DNA from: Planosporangium spinosum | GTDB lineage: Bacteria; Actinomycetota; Actinomycetes; Mycobacteriales; Micromonosporaceae | Length of the DNA stretch: 64,000 nt | Reading direction: 5' to 3' | NCBI RefSeq assembly: GCF_049999945.1 | Contig: NZ_JBLYUB010000010.1 | Coordinates: forward strand, 124,001 to 188,000 | In this document: positions 50,740-59,022 of the stretch, piece by piece | How the letters are laid out: each line of letters starts with the position of its first letter | Numbering within the stretch: position 1 is the first letter of the stretch | The notes under the pieces: model-generated | What the model was told of the DNA's origin: nothing | Database searches by the model: none | What the model saw: only the letters and a program-made list of their open reading frames with translations | Program-made: the position numbers and the translations under genes

Positions 50740-52317
50740 CTACAGCGGGATGTTGCCGTGCTTCTTCGGCGGGAGCGTCTCGCGCTTCGTCCGCAGGGCC
50801 CGCAGGCCCTTCACGACCTGGGCGCGCGTGGCCGACGGCGGGATGACGGCGTCCACGTAGCCGCGCTCGGCCGCCACGTACGGGTTGGCCAGCGTGTCCT
50901 CGTACTCCTGGATCAGCTCGGCCCGCAGCGCCGTGGGGTCTTCGGCGTTCTTCAGCTCCTGGCGGTACAGGATGTTGACCGCGCCCTGGGCGCCCATGAC
51001 CGCGATCTGGGCGGTCGGCCAGGCGAAGTTGAGGTCGGCGCCGAGGTGCTTGGAGCCCATGACGTCGTACGCCCCGCCGTACGCCTTGCGGGTGATGACC
51101 GTGACCTTTCCGACGGTCGCCTCGGCGTACGCGTAGATCAGCTTGGCGCCGCGGCGGATGATGCCGTCCCACTCCTGGCCGGTGCCGGGCAGGAAGCCGG
51201 GTACGTCGACGAAGGTCAGGATCGGCAGGTTGAACGCGTCGCAGGTGCGCACGAACCGGGCGGCCTTCTCGGAGGCGGCGATGTCGAGGCAGCCGGCGAA
51301 GTGCATCGGCTGGTTGGCGACGACGCCGACCGGGCGGCCCTCGACGCGGCCGAAGCCGACGATGATGTTCTGCGCGTACAGCGGCTGCACCTCGAGGAAG
51401 TCGTCGACGACCGACTCGATCACGGTGTGCATGTCGTACGGCTGGTTGGCCGAGTCGGGGATCAGCGTGTCGAGCGCGAGATCCTCCTCGGTCACCTCGA
51501 GGTCGGCCGGCTCGTCGGTCACCGGGGGTTCGTCGAGGTTGTTCGACGGCAGGTACGACAGCAGCGCCTTGACGTACTCGATCGCGTCTTCCTCGTCGGT
51601 CGCCAGGTAGTGCGCGTTGCCGCTCTTGGCGTTGTGGGTACGGGCGCCGCCGAGGTCCTCCATGGCGACGTCCTCACCGGTGACGGTCTTGATGACGTCC
51701 GGGCCGGTGATGAACATGTGGCTGGTCTGGTCGACCATGACCGTGAAGTCGGTGACGGCCGGCGAGTAGACCGCGCCGCCCGCGCACGGACCCATGATCA
51801 GCGAGATCTGCGGGATCACGCCGGAGGCCCGGACGTTGCGGAAGAAGATCTCGCCGTACAGGCCGAGCGAGGCCACGCCCTCCTGGATCCGGGCGCCACC
51901 GGAGTCGTTGATGCCGATCACCGGGCAGCCGGTCTTCATCGCCAGGTCCATCACCTTGACGATCTTCTCGCCGAAGACCTCGCCGAGGGAACCGCCGAAG
52001 ACGGTGAAGTCCTGGGCGAACACGCACACCTGGCGGCCGTCGACGGTGCCGTACCCGGTCACCACGCCGTCACCGTACGGTCGCTCGTCGGCCAGGCCGA
52101 AGTTCGTGCTGCGGTGCCGGGCGAACTCGTCGAGTTCCACGAACGAGCCCTCGTCCAGCAACATCTCGATCCGCTCGCGCGCGGTCTTCTTGCCGCGGGC
52201 GTGCTGTTTCTCGACGGCCCGGGCGGAACCGGCGTGTACCGCCTCTTCGATGCGCCGGCCGAGGTCGGCGAGCTTGCCGGCGGTGGTGTGGATGTCAGCG
52301 GTCAGCTCTGCGGTCAC
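50740..52317 (-). CDS. accD: Acyl-CoA carboxylase beta subunit (propionyl-CoA carboxylase type)
   Basis: A 525-aa carboxyltransferase. The N-terminal half carries KQHARGKKTARERIEMLLD and the acyl-CoA oxyanion GGARIQEGVASL. The biotin-side oxyanion is in the C-terminal half with VDVPGFLPGTGQEW. It shows the compact architecture of AccD5/PccB, using biotin-BCCP from AccA and activated by AccE, and produces methylmalonyl-CoA and possibly malonyl-CoA. The start is GTG 52317, 7 nt after TACGAT, so it is probably leaderless. It is divergent from birA (107 bp), whose product biotinylates AccA, so expression of holoenzyme parts can be coordinated. Confidence 0.94.
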   Translation of the reverse strand: MTAELTADIHTTAGKLADLGRRIEEAVHAGSARAVEKQHARGKKTARERIEMLLDEGSFVELDEFARHRSTNFGLADERPYGDGVVTGYGTVDGRQVCVFAQDFTVFGGSLGEVFGEKIVKVMDLAMKTGCPVIGINDSGGARIQEGVASLGLYGEIFFRNVRASGVIPQISLIMGPCAGGAVYSPAVTDFTVMVDQTSHMFITGPDVIKTVTGEDVAMEDLGGARTHNAKSGNAHYLATDEEDAIEYVKALLSYLPSNNLDEPPVTDEPADLEVTEEDLALDTLIPDSANQPYDMHTVIESVVDDFLEVQPLYAQNIIVGFGRVEGRPVGVVANQPMHFAGCLDIAASEKAARFVRTCDAFNLPILTFVDVPGFLPGTGQEWDGIIRRGAKLIYAYAEATVGKVTVITRKAYGGAYDVMGSKHLGADLNFAWPTAQIAVMGAQGAVNILYRQELKNAEDPTALRAELIQEYEDTLANPYVAAERGYVDAVIPPSATRAQVVKGLRALRTKRETLPPKKHGNIPL

Positions 52318-52423
52318 GGGGCCGATCGTAGCGACCGCGCCGCCCGGCGCGCTGTGACCTAGGTCCGCGAGTGGCAAATACACCCGGGTCGGGAGCGGCG
52401 GGTCCCCCTTCTACGCTGGCGGG

Positions 52424-53254
52424 GTGGCAGAGAGCCCGTACACGGATCTGGAGCGCCCACCGCTGCGGGAGGCGGCGCTGCGGCGGGCGCTGGTCGTTCC
52501 CGGGGGACTGTGGACCGACCTGCGCGTCGTCGCCGAGACCGGCTCGACCAACTCCGACGTGGCCGAGGCGGCCCGGGCCGGTACGCCGGAGGGGCTGGTC
52601 CTCGTCGCGGAACGCCAGGCGACCGGCCGGGGTCGGCTGGGCCGGATGTGGAGTTCGCCGCCGCGGGCCGGGCTCACCCTGAGCGTGCTGCTGCGCCCGA
52701 CCGGGGTGGACCTGACCCGGTTCGGCTGGCTGCCGCTGCTCACCGGGGTGGCGCTGGCGGAGGCGGTGCGCCGGATCGCCGAGGTGGACGCGGTGCTCAA
52801 GTGGCCCAACGACCTGCTGATCGACGGACGGAAGTGCGCCGGGATCCTGGCCGAGGCGATCCCCCCGGCGCCGGGCGTGGTCGGGGGCGAGTCGGCCGTC
52901 GTGGTCGGGATCGGGCTGAACACGACGCTGCGCGCGGACGAGCTGCCCCGGGCGGACGCCACGTCGCTGGCGCTCGCCGGAGCGGCCTGCGCCGACCGGG
53001 ATCCACTGCTGCGCGCGCTGCTGCGGTCACTGGCGGACTGGTACGGCCGGTGGCGGGCGGCGGGCGGTGACCCGGACGCGAGCGGGGTGCGGGAGGCGTA
53101 CGCGTTCCACTGCGACACGCTCGGCCGGGACGTGCTCGTCGGGCTCCCGGACGGCTCGCAGTTGCGCGGCCGGGCCGACGGGGTGGACCTCGACGGCCGG
53201 ATCGTGGTCGACGGCCGCCCGCTGGCCGCCGCCGACGTCACGCACCTGCGCTGA
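52424..53254 (+). CDS. birA: Biotin--[acetyl-CoA-carboxylase] ligase
   Basis: A 276-aa monofunctional biotin protein ligase without a DNA-binding domain. ETGSTNSDVAEAA starts the catalytic core, GRGRLGRMWSSPP is the biotinyl-AMP binding loop, LKWPNDLLIDGRKCAGILAE carries the catalytic Lys, and VVGIGLNT follows. The C-terminal SH3-like part is present. It attaches biotin to the AccA BCCP domain (MKM motif). GTG 52424 lies 6 nt after TACGCT, so it is leaderless. Together with the divergent accD, the following PH-domain gene and the GtrA gene it reproduces the mycobacterial Rv3277-Rv3280 order. Confidence 0.95.
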   Translation: MAESPYTDLERPPLREAALRRALVVPGGLWTDLRVVAETGSTNSDVAEAARAGTPEGLVLVAERQATGRGRLGRMWSSPPRAGLTLSVLLRPTGVDLTRFGWLPLLTGVALAEAVRRIAEVDAVLKWPNDLLIDGRKCAGILAEAIPPAPGVVGGESAVVVGIGLNTTLRADELPRADATSLALAGAACADRDPLLRALLRSLADWYGRWRAAGGDPDASGVREAYAFHCDTLGRDVLVGLPDGSQLRGRADGVDLDGRIVVDGRPLAAADVTHLR

Positions 53255-53370
53255 CGACGCCGTCTGCGCACCTACGCGGAAATCCGGTCCGGACCGGTCC
53301 GGTACCCGGCCATCGCGCGCAACCGTTACCCTCGCGGCGAATTCTTGAATGTCGTTGCGAGGAGGTCGGG

Positions 53371-53913
53371 GTGGGATTCCCGGAGAGCGTGCTCACCAAG
53401 GACGAACAGGTGGTCTCGCACCTGCATCCGCACTGGAAGGCGCTGATCCGGCCGGTACTCGTGGTGGTGGTCGCGATCGCGGCGGTGGTCGTCGCGGCGA
53501 TTTTCCTTCCCACGGCCGGCTGGTCCACCGCGCTGCTCTACGTCGCGGGCGGGCTGGCACTGCTGGCCGTGGTCTGGCTGGCGTTCTGGCCGTGGCTGGT
53601 GTGGCGCACCACCCACTACGTGTTCACCAACGAGCGGGTGATCCTGCGGACGGGGGTCTTCTCGCGTACCGGGCGGGACATTCCACTCGGGCGGGTCAAC
53701 GACGTGTCGTTCGCGCACGGGATCGTCGACCGGGTGCTCGGCTGCGGCACCCTCACGATCGAGTCGGCGGGGGAGCGGGGTCAGGTGGTGCTGACCGACA
53801 TCCCGCACGTGGAGAAGACCCAGAGCCTGCTGTACGAACTGGTCGAGGCCGACCGGGCCAGGCACACCTTCGACGACGGCGACCGCGAGGCGATCATCGA
53901 CGAACTGCGGTGA
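53371..53913 (+). CDS. PH-domain (bPH2/DUF304) membrane protein
   Basis: 180 aa. Two transmembrane helices (PVLVVVVAIAAVVVAAIFLP and ALLYVAGGLALLAVVWLAFW) are followed by a bacterial pleckstrin-homology domain: HYVFTNERVILRTGVFSRTG, DIPLGRVNDVSFAHGIVDRVLGCG-type strand and TIESAGERGQVVL. GAGGAGG 4-5 nt before the GTG sets the start. Homologues follow birA in mycobacteria (Rv3278c). A role at the membrane is expected but undefined. Confidence 0.9.
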   Translation: MGFPESVLTKDEQVVSHLHPHWKALIRPVLVVVVAIAAVVVAAIFLPTAGWSTALLYVAGGLALLAVVWLAFWPWLVWRTTHYVFTNERVILRTGVFSRTGRDIPLGRVNDVSFAHGIVDRVLGCGTLTIESAGERGQVVLTDIPHVEKTQSLLYELVEADRARHTFDDGDREAIIDELR

Positions 53914-53955
53914 CCCGTCCCGATCGGCGGACCGGTTGTCCGCCGATCGGCGGGG

Positions 53956-54531
53956 TCAGCGGTGGTCGGGGACCGGGACCGGCAGACCCTCGGCGGGGGC
54001 GACGACCGGAGGTTCGAGGTCGACGACCGGGGTGGTCCCGTCCGCGGCCGGGCCGTCGACCGGAGTGGCCAGCGCACCGGTCACGCCGGTCCCGGCGGGC
54101 GTGTCCTTGAACACGAACGTGCGGTAGGTCCAGAAGCGGAACAGGGTCGCGGCACAGATGCAGACCGTGGTCGTGATGTTGAACGCCAACCGGTCCTGCC
54201 GCTCGCTCATCCCGAAGCCGTACTTGAGCATGCCGGTGCCGGCGGACTGGATGAACAGCCCGACCAGGTTGACGGCGAAGAACAGGGTGTACTCGCGGCG
54301 TACCGCGCCACGCGGCCGGTCCTTGTACGTCCAGTGCCGGTTGGCCAGGTACGCGAGGTACGTCGTCACCAGCGTGGCGATGACCGTCGCCTTCACCGCG
54401 CCGATGATGATCAGCGCGTTGAAGATCAGGAAGTAGAGGACCAGGTTTCCCACACCGATCGCGGCGAAGGCGACGGCCTCGGGAGCCATCTGCCGCAGGC
54501 GTAGTGGCAGGAACCGGACAGGGCGCACCAC
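53956..54531 (-). CDS. GtrA-family membrane protein
   Basis: A 191-aa GtrA-like protein with four helices: FAAIGVGNLVLYFLIFNALI, then ATVIATLVTTYLAYLANRHWTYK, VNLVGLFIQSAGTGMLKYGF and a last helix followed by the signature RFWTYRTFVFKD. GtrA proteins help flip or position undecaprenyl-/decaprenyl-linked sugars. The Pro/Asp-rich tail is not conserved. The GTG start is preceded by TAACGT 8 nt upstream. It is convergent with the PH-domain gene, as in the mycobacterial block, and a fragment of a second gtrA-like gene lies just upstream. Confidence 0.88.
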   Translation of the reverse strand: MVRPVRFLPLRLRQMAPEAVAFAAIGVGNLVLYFLIFNALIIIGAVKATVIATLVTTYLAYLANRHWTYKDRPRGAVRREYTLFFAVNLVGLFIQSAGTGMLKYGFGMSERQDRLAFNITTTVCICAATLFRFWTYRTFVFKDTPAGTGVTGALATPVDGPAADGTTPVVDLEPPVVAPAEGLPVPVPDHR

Positions 54532-54589
54532 GCTACTTTACGTTACCCGTCAAGGCATCGCGATCGGTGGCGGCCGGGAGTGAACCGGG

Positions 54590-54703
54590 TTACCTGCCCT
54601 CAAGTCCGGCGCCTGCCTTCATTACTTTACGTGACCGGAAGACGAACCTGCGGTAAGTCCAGAAGCGGAAGAGCGTGCCCCCGGCCATGCCCACCACGTT
54701 CCG
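54590..54703 (-). pseudogene. C-terminal fragment of a second GtrA-family gene
   Basis: The minus strand encodes NVVGMAGGTLFRFWTYRRFV and continues FRSRKVMKAGAGLEGR to a TAA at 54590-54592, matching the last helix and RFWTYR signature of the intact neighbour. Upstream the frame is lost and no start is possible. It is either a decayed tandem duplicate or a remnant of an operon displaced from here. Confidence 0.75.
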
Positions 54704-55139
54704 CGCTGATCAGGTCGGCGAGCTGGCCGGTGAAGGCCGGCCGGACCCGGCCGCCGTCGGGGCCGGTTCGGCGCGGGACGTGCCGTGCACCGGCCGAGCG
54801 CACGACGCCGGTGCACGGGGCGACATGCCAGTGATGTACATCGATGGGCGTCGGCCACCGCCGCGGGGCGCCGTCGGCGACGGTCCGGCCGCATTCCTTT
54901 CAACTATTGCGTGAAACTGCTTAGTGACCGGGATAAACGCGCCGCATTGCGCGGGGCTCCGTAAAATTTCGATTCCTTGTGCAGTTTTTCACAAGCTGGC
55001 CTGGTGTCCTGACCTGCCTGCCGGTTTAACCTGAGGTCAACTTCCCGTACCCAATTTCCGCACCGTTTGCGTAAGCCCCCGCGCGTCAACGGTGCCTTAT
55101 TCGGGTACGAGGTCAGAGTCGATAGCAAGGAGATGAGTG
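54704..55139. other. AT-richer upstream region of pckG
   Basis: No gene. The second half (about 54890-55110) is markedly richer in A+T than its surroundings. It contains CTTGTG-N8-CACAAG (54976-54995), and GTGAAACTGC (54911-54920), which recurs inverted as GCAGTTTTTCAC (54981-54992). These pairs look like binding sites for a regulator of gluconeogenesis. AAGGAG 7 nt before ATG 55140 is the pckG ribosome site. Confidence 0.5.
54976..54995. promoter_or_regulatory. Inverted repeat in the pckG upstream region
   Basis: CTTGTG-CAGTTTTT-CACAAG, a 6-bp perfect inverted repeat with an 8-bp A/T-rich spacer, about 145 bp before the pckG start. Candidate operator; the cognate regulator is unknown. Confidence 0.45.
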
Positions 55140-56972
55140 ATGAGTGCTCCGGCCACCGTCCCGGGGCTCGACCGGGCCCCGACCTCCCACCCCCGGCTGC
55201 TGCGTTGGGTACGCGAAGTAGCCGAGCTGACGACTCCCGACCGGGTGGTCTGGTGCGACGGGTCCGACGCCGAGTGGAAGCGCCTGACTGACGAACTCGT
55301 CGAGGCCGGCACCCTGGTCCGCCTCAATGACGAACGCAAGCCCAACTCGTTCTGGGCCCGTACCGACCCCTCCGACGTCGCGCGCGTCGAGGAGCGCACG
55401 TTCATCTGCTCGGTGGACGAAGCCGACGCCGGCCCCACCAACAACTGGATGGCGCCGGCCGAGATGAAGCGCATCATGACCGAGCTGTACCGGGGCTGCA
55501 TGCGCGGGCGCACGATGTACGTCATCCCGTTCTGCATGGGGCCGCTCAATGCCACCAACCCGATGTTCGGCGTCGAGATCACCGACAGCCCGTACGTCGT
55601 CGCGAGCATGAAGATCATGACCCGGATGGGTACCACGGTGCTCGAGGCCATGGGTGACGACGCCGACTTCGTGCCCGCGCTGCACTCGATCGGCGCACCG
55701 CTGGAGGCGGGGCAGGCCGACGTCGCCTGGCCGTGCAGCGAGACCAAGTACATCTCGCACTTCCCGGAGACCCGCGAGATCTGGAGCTACGGCTCCGGGT
55801 ACGGCGGCAACTCGCTGCTCGGCAAGAAGTGCTACTCGCTGCGGATCGCCAGCGTCATGGCCCGCGACGAGGGCTGGCTCGCCGAGCACATGCTGATCCT
55901 CAAGCTCACCAGCCCGCAAGCGAAGGTCTACTACGTGGCGGCGGCGTTCCCGAGCGCCTGCGGCAAGACCAACCTCGCGATGCTGGAGCCCACCATTCCG
56001 GGGTGGAAGGTCGAGACGCTCGGCGACGACATCGCCTGGATGCGCTTCGGTCCGGACGGCCGGCTGTACGCGGTCAACCCGGAGTACGGCCTGTTCGGGG
56101 TCGCCCCCGGTACCGACTGGAAGACCAACCCGAACGCCATGCGCACCCTCGACCGGGGCAACTCGGTCTTCACCAACGTGGCGCTGACCGACGACGGCGA
56201 CATCTGGTGGGAGGGCATGGGTTCCCCGCCGGCACACCTGACCGACTGGAAGGGCCGCGACTGGACGCCCGACTCGGGTGAGCTGTCGTCGCACCCGAAC
56301 AGCCGCTTCTGCACGCCGATCACGCAGTGCCCGATCCTCGCCGACGAGTACTCCGACCCGCAGGGCGTACCGATCTCGGCGATCCTGTTCGGCGGCCGCC
56401 GCAAGACCACCATCCCGCTGGTCACCGAGGCCCGCGACTGGACGCACGGCGTGTACATGGGCGCCACCCTGTCGTCGGAGACGACCGCCGCGGCGGTCGG
56501 CCAGGTCGGCGTGGTCCGCCGCGACCCGATGGCGATGCTGCCGTTCATCGGCTACCACGGCGGCGACTACTTCGCCCACTGGATCGAGATGGGCAAGGGC
56601 GTCGACGGCGACGCCGCCAAGCTTCCCAAGATCTTCTACGTCAACTGGTTCCGCCGCGGCGACGACGGCCGGTTCCTGTGGCCCGGGTTCGGCGAGAACT
56701 CCCGGGTGCTGAAGTGGGTCGTGGAGCGCCTGGAGGGCCGCGGTGCGGCCGTCGAGACGCCGATCGGCTACGTACCCACGCCGGACGCTCTTGACGTGGA
56801 CGGGCTGGACATCTCCGCCGATGACATCGCCGAGGTGCTGCGCGTCGACGCCGAGGAGTGGAAGGCAGAGGTACCGCAGGTCACCGAGTGGTTCGCCAAG
56901 TTCGGTGACAAGCTGCCGGGCGTGCTCTGGGCTGAGCTGGATGCGCTCAAGGCCCGCCTCGGCATGGAGTAG
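55140..56972 (+). CDS. pckG: Phosphoenolpyruvate carboxykinase (GTP)
   Basis: 610 aa, the full length of GTP-dependent PEPCK. It interconverts oxaloacetate plus GTP with PEP, CO2 and GDP. The P-loop with the reactive Cys is FPSACGKTNLAM, the metal site is LGDDIAWMRFG, and the guanine/ligand segments include FFGENSRVLKW-type WPGFGENSRVLKW; GNSLLGKKCYSLRIAS and NAMRTLDRG are also typical. It links TCA-cycle intermediates to gluconeogenesis. The ATG at 55140 has AAGGAG 7 nt upstream; a GTG directly before it is less likely. The long AT-rich upstream region suggests complex control. Confidence 0.97.
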   Translation: MSAPATVPGLDRAPTSHPRLLRWVREVAELTTPDRVVWCDGSDAEWKRLTDELVEAGTLVRLNDERKPNSFWARTDPSDVARVEERTFICSVDEADAGPTNNWMAPAEMKRIMTELYRGCMRGRTMYVIPFCMGPLNATNPMFGVEITDSPYVVASMKIMTRMGTTVLEAMGDDADFVPALHSIGAPLEAGQADVAWPCSETKYISHFPETREIWSYGSGYGGNSLLGKKCYSLRIASVMARDEGWLAEHMLILKLTSPQAKVYYVAAAFPSACGKTNLAMLEPTIPGWKVETLGDDIAWMRFGPDGRLYAVNPEYGLFGVAPGTDWKTNPNAMRTLDRGNSVFTNVALTDDGDIWWEGMGSPPAHLTDWKGRDWTPDSGELSSHPNSRFCTPITQCPILADEYSDPQGVPISAILFGGRRKTTIPLVTEARDWTHGVYMGATLSSETTAAAVGQVGVVRRDPMAMLPFIGYHGGDYFAHWIEMGKGVDGDAAKLPKIFYVNWFRRGDDGRFLWPGFGENSRVLKWVVERLEGRGAAVETPIGYVPTPDALDVDGLDISADDIAEVLRVDAEEWKAEVPQVTEWFAKFGDKLPGVLWAELDALKARLGME

Positions 56973-57088
56973 CAGGTCAGGGCCGTTATGACAGGCGTCC
57001 GTCACGGTGTGGAGAAGTCGTGGCGGACGCCTGTTCCTTTCGTGGTCCGGACTCGTCATCGTCTCGGAAGGTGGCTACTCTGCTCGCC

Positions 57089-57859
57089 GTGGGCCTGCGT
57101 GACCTGATCTACTCCCTGTACGAGCGTCGCCTGGCGGCCAAGCTGGTCGGCAAGCCGCACCCCCGACACGTCGGGGTGATGTGCGACGGTAACCGGCGGT
57201 GGGCCCGCGAGATGGGGTACATCGATCCCAACGACGGCCATCGGGTCGGCGCGGCCCGCATCCGAGAGCTGCTGCGCTGGTGCGACCAGGCCGGGGTGGA
57301 GCACGTCACGCTCTGGCTGCTGTCCACCGACAACCTCAGCCGCCCGGCCAGCGAGCTGGACCCGCTGTTGCAGATCATCGAGAACCTCGCCGCCGAGCTG
57401 GCCGAGGACGGCAACCCGTGGCGGCTGCACATGGTCGGCGCGCTGGACGTGCTGCCCGCGGCGCTCGCCGAGTCGCTCAAGGCGGCCGAGGAGCGCACCA
57501 TCGGCCGCACCGGCGGGGCGCAGGTCAACATCGCGGTCGGGTACGGGGGCCGGCGCGAGATCGCCGACGCGGTCCGGTCGCTGCTGCACGAGCACGCGAA
57601 GCTGGGCACGCCGCTGGAGGAGCTCGCCGACACCCTCGAGGTCGACGACATCGCCGAGCACCTGTACACCAAGGGCCAGCCCGATCCCGACCTCATCATC
57701 CGTACCAGCGGCGAGCAGCGGATGTCCGGCTTCATGCTCTGGCAGAGCGCCCACTCGGAGTTCTACTTCTGCGACGCGTACTGGCCCGGCTTCCGGCGCG
57801 TCGACTTCCTGCGGGCGCTGCGCGAGTACGCCAACCGCCAGCGCCGCTTCGGGGCGTAG
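57089..57859 (+). CDS. uppS: Isoprenyl (cis-prenyl) diphosphate transferase
   Basis: A 256-aa Z-type prenyltransferase. HVGVMCDGNRRWAREMG has the catalytic Asp and diphosphate-binding Arg, followed by TLWLLSTDNLSRP; the C-terminal LIIRTSGEQRMSGFMLWQSAHSE-type region and FCDAYWPGF bind isopentenyl diphosphate. It makes a polyprenyl carrier for cell-wall synthesis; chain length is not predictable. The start is GTG 57089, 7 nt after TACTCT, hence leaderless. It is convergent with otsB across a 16-bp-stem hairpin. Confidence 0.94.
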   Translation: MGLRDLIYSLYERRLAAKLVGKPHPRHVGVMCDGNRRWAREMGYIDPNDGHRVGAARIRELLRWCDQAGVEHVTLWLLSTDNLSRPASELDPLLQIIENLAAELAEDGNPWRLHMVGALDVLPAALAESLKAAEERTIGRTGGAQVNIAVGYGGRREIADAVRSLLHEHAKLGTPLEELADTLEVDDIAEHLYTKGQPDPDLIIRTSGEQRMSGFMLWQSAHSEFYFCDAYWPGFRRVDFLRALREYANRQRRFGA

Positions 57860-57863
57860 CTCG

Positions 57864-57911
57864 GATCGTGGACACGTGGACCGGTCATCGGCGGCCCACG
57901 TGTCCACGATC
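57864..57911. terminator. Inverted repeat between convergent uppS and otsB
   Basis: GATCGTGGACACGTGG (57864-57879) is perfectly inverted at 57896-57911, with a 16-nt loop. It starts 5 bp after the uppS stop and ends 7 bp before the otsB stop, so it can serve both. The core matches the repeat at 31112-31151. Confidence 0.85.
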
Positions 57912-57917
57912 GGGGAG

Positions 57918-58766
57918 TTACAGCGCGGCTATCGCGGCGCGCAGGAACGGCGGTACCTCGGCCGGCCCGGACAGGCACAGGTCGGCGGCGGCGGCCACCT
58001 CCGCCCCGGTCTCCGGGTTGCCGACGGCCACCCGCACCCCCAGGAAGTCCGGGTGCGCCTCCTGGCGGTCGGCCAGCGCCCGGAACGCCGCGAGGTCGCC
58101 CAGGTCGTCACCGAAGTACCAGGCGCAGGAGAACCCTTCGATCTCCTCGGCCACGACGCTGCCCTTGTCGCGCTGGACCGCCGGCTTCAGCTCGATCACC
58201 ATCCGGCCCTCCTGCTCGCGCAGGCCGTACCGGCCGGCCTGCTCCTGTGCCCAGGCGTGCACGGTGTCGCGCAGCTCGGGCGCCGACCGGTAGTGCAGCG
58301 CCACGGACAGCCGCTTGTACTCCACCAGTACCTCGCCGGGTAGCTCCCGCTCGGCGCGCCGGGCCAGCTCGGCCACCCCGTCGGCGTAGGGCAGCGCCGG
58401 GGGATAGGTGACCGTCCGGCCGGGCACGTACTGGCTCTCCAGGCCGTACAGGCCGTGCAGGGTCACCGGGACGTCGGGGAAGCGGCTGCGCAGGAAGTCC
58501 ACGGGGCGGGCGGACACCAGGCTCACGCTCTTCACGGCGGCGGCCAGGTCGGCGATGACGTCGAGGACGCCCGGCGCGAGCTGGACGGCGTCGGGATCGT
58601 CCTGGATCGGTGCGAGTGTGCCGTCGAAATCGAAGAAGAACACGGAGCTGTCGGCGCGCTCCGCAGTGGCCGAGAGCGCCTGGTCGACGGTCAGGGCCTG
58701 CTGGTCGGGGTCGCCGGGGGTACTCCGCTGGCCGCAGCGTCCGGGTGCGGTGTCGAGGGCTGCCAT
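57918..58766 (-). CDS. otsB: Trehalose-6-phosphate phosphatase
   Basis: A 282-aa HAD-superfamily phosphatase converting trehalose 6-phosphate to trehalose. Motif I is FFFDFDGTLAP with the nucleophilic Asp, motif II is VSLVSARP, HGLYGLESQY and EYKRLSVALHYR are substrate contacts, and motif III/IV is AWYFGDDLGDLAAF. The cap domain with IELKPAVQRDKGSVV is complete. AGGCT lies within TAGGCT 6 nt before the ATG, so it is probably leaderless, although GAGGGA could also serve as a weak ribosome site. No otsA synthase is adjacent. Confidence 0.93.
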   Translation of the reverse strand: MAALDTAPGRCGQRSTPGDPDQQALTVDQALSATAERADSSVFFFDFDGTLAPIQDDPDAVQLAPGVLDVIADLAAAVKSVSLVSARPVDFLRSRFPDVPVTLHGLYGLESQYVPGRTVTYPPALPYADGVAELARRAERELPGEVLVEYKRLSVALHYRSAPELRDTVHAWAQEQAGRYGLREQEGRMVIELKPAVQRDKGSVVAEEIEGFSCAWYFGDDLGDLAAFRALADRQEAHPDFLGVRVAVGNPETGAEVAAAADLCLSGPAEVPPFLRAAIAAL

Positions 58767-59022
58767 TCCCTCAGCCTAGAAGTACATTTCGGGCCCCCAG
58801 CAGCCGTGGTGGATGAGTGAGTCATGAACTCTTGACGTGTCACCGCTGGCCGAAACCGCTCACGCCGCCTACCTTCTCTCATGTGGACCGGGGTCTTCCC
58901 GGGCCACCCGGGAGGCCCGGAATAGTGCGTGAGCTGCCACGGGGCCAACACCCGCCCCCGTGCCGGGCAACGGACGGCTGCCGAATGTGGGCGCCGGGGT
59001 GACGCCCGCCGGGAGTTGCCTC

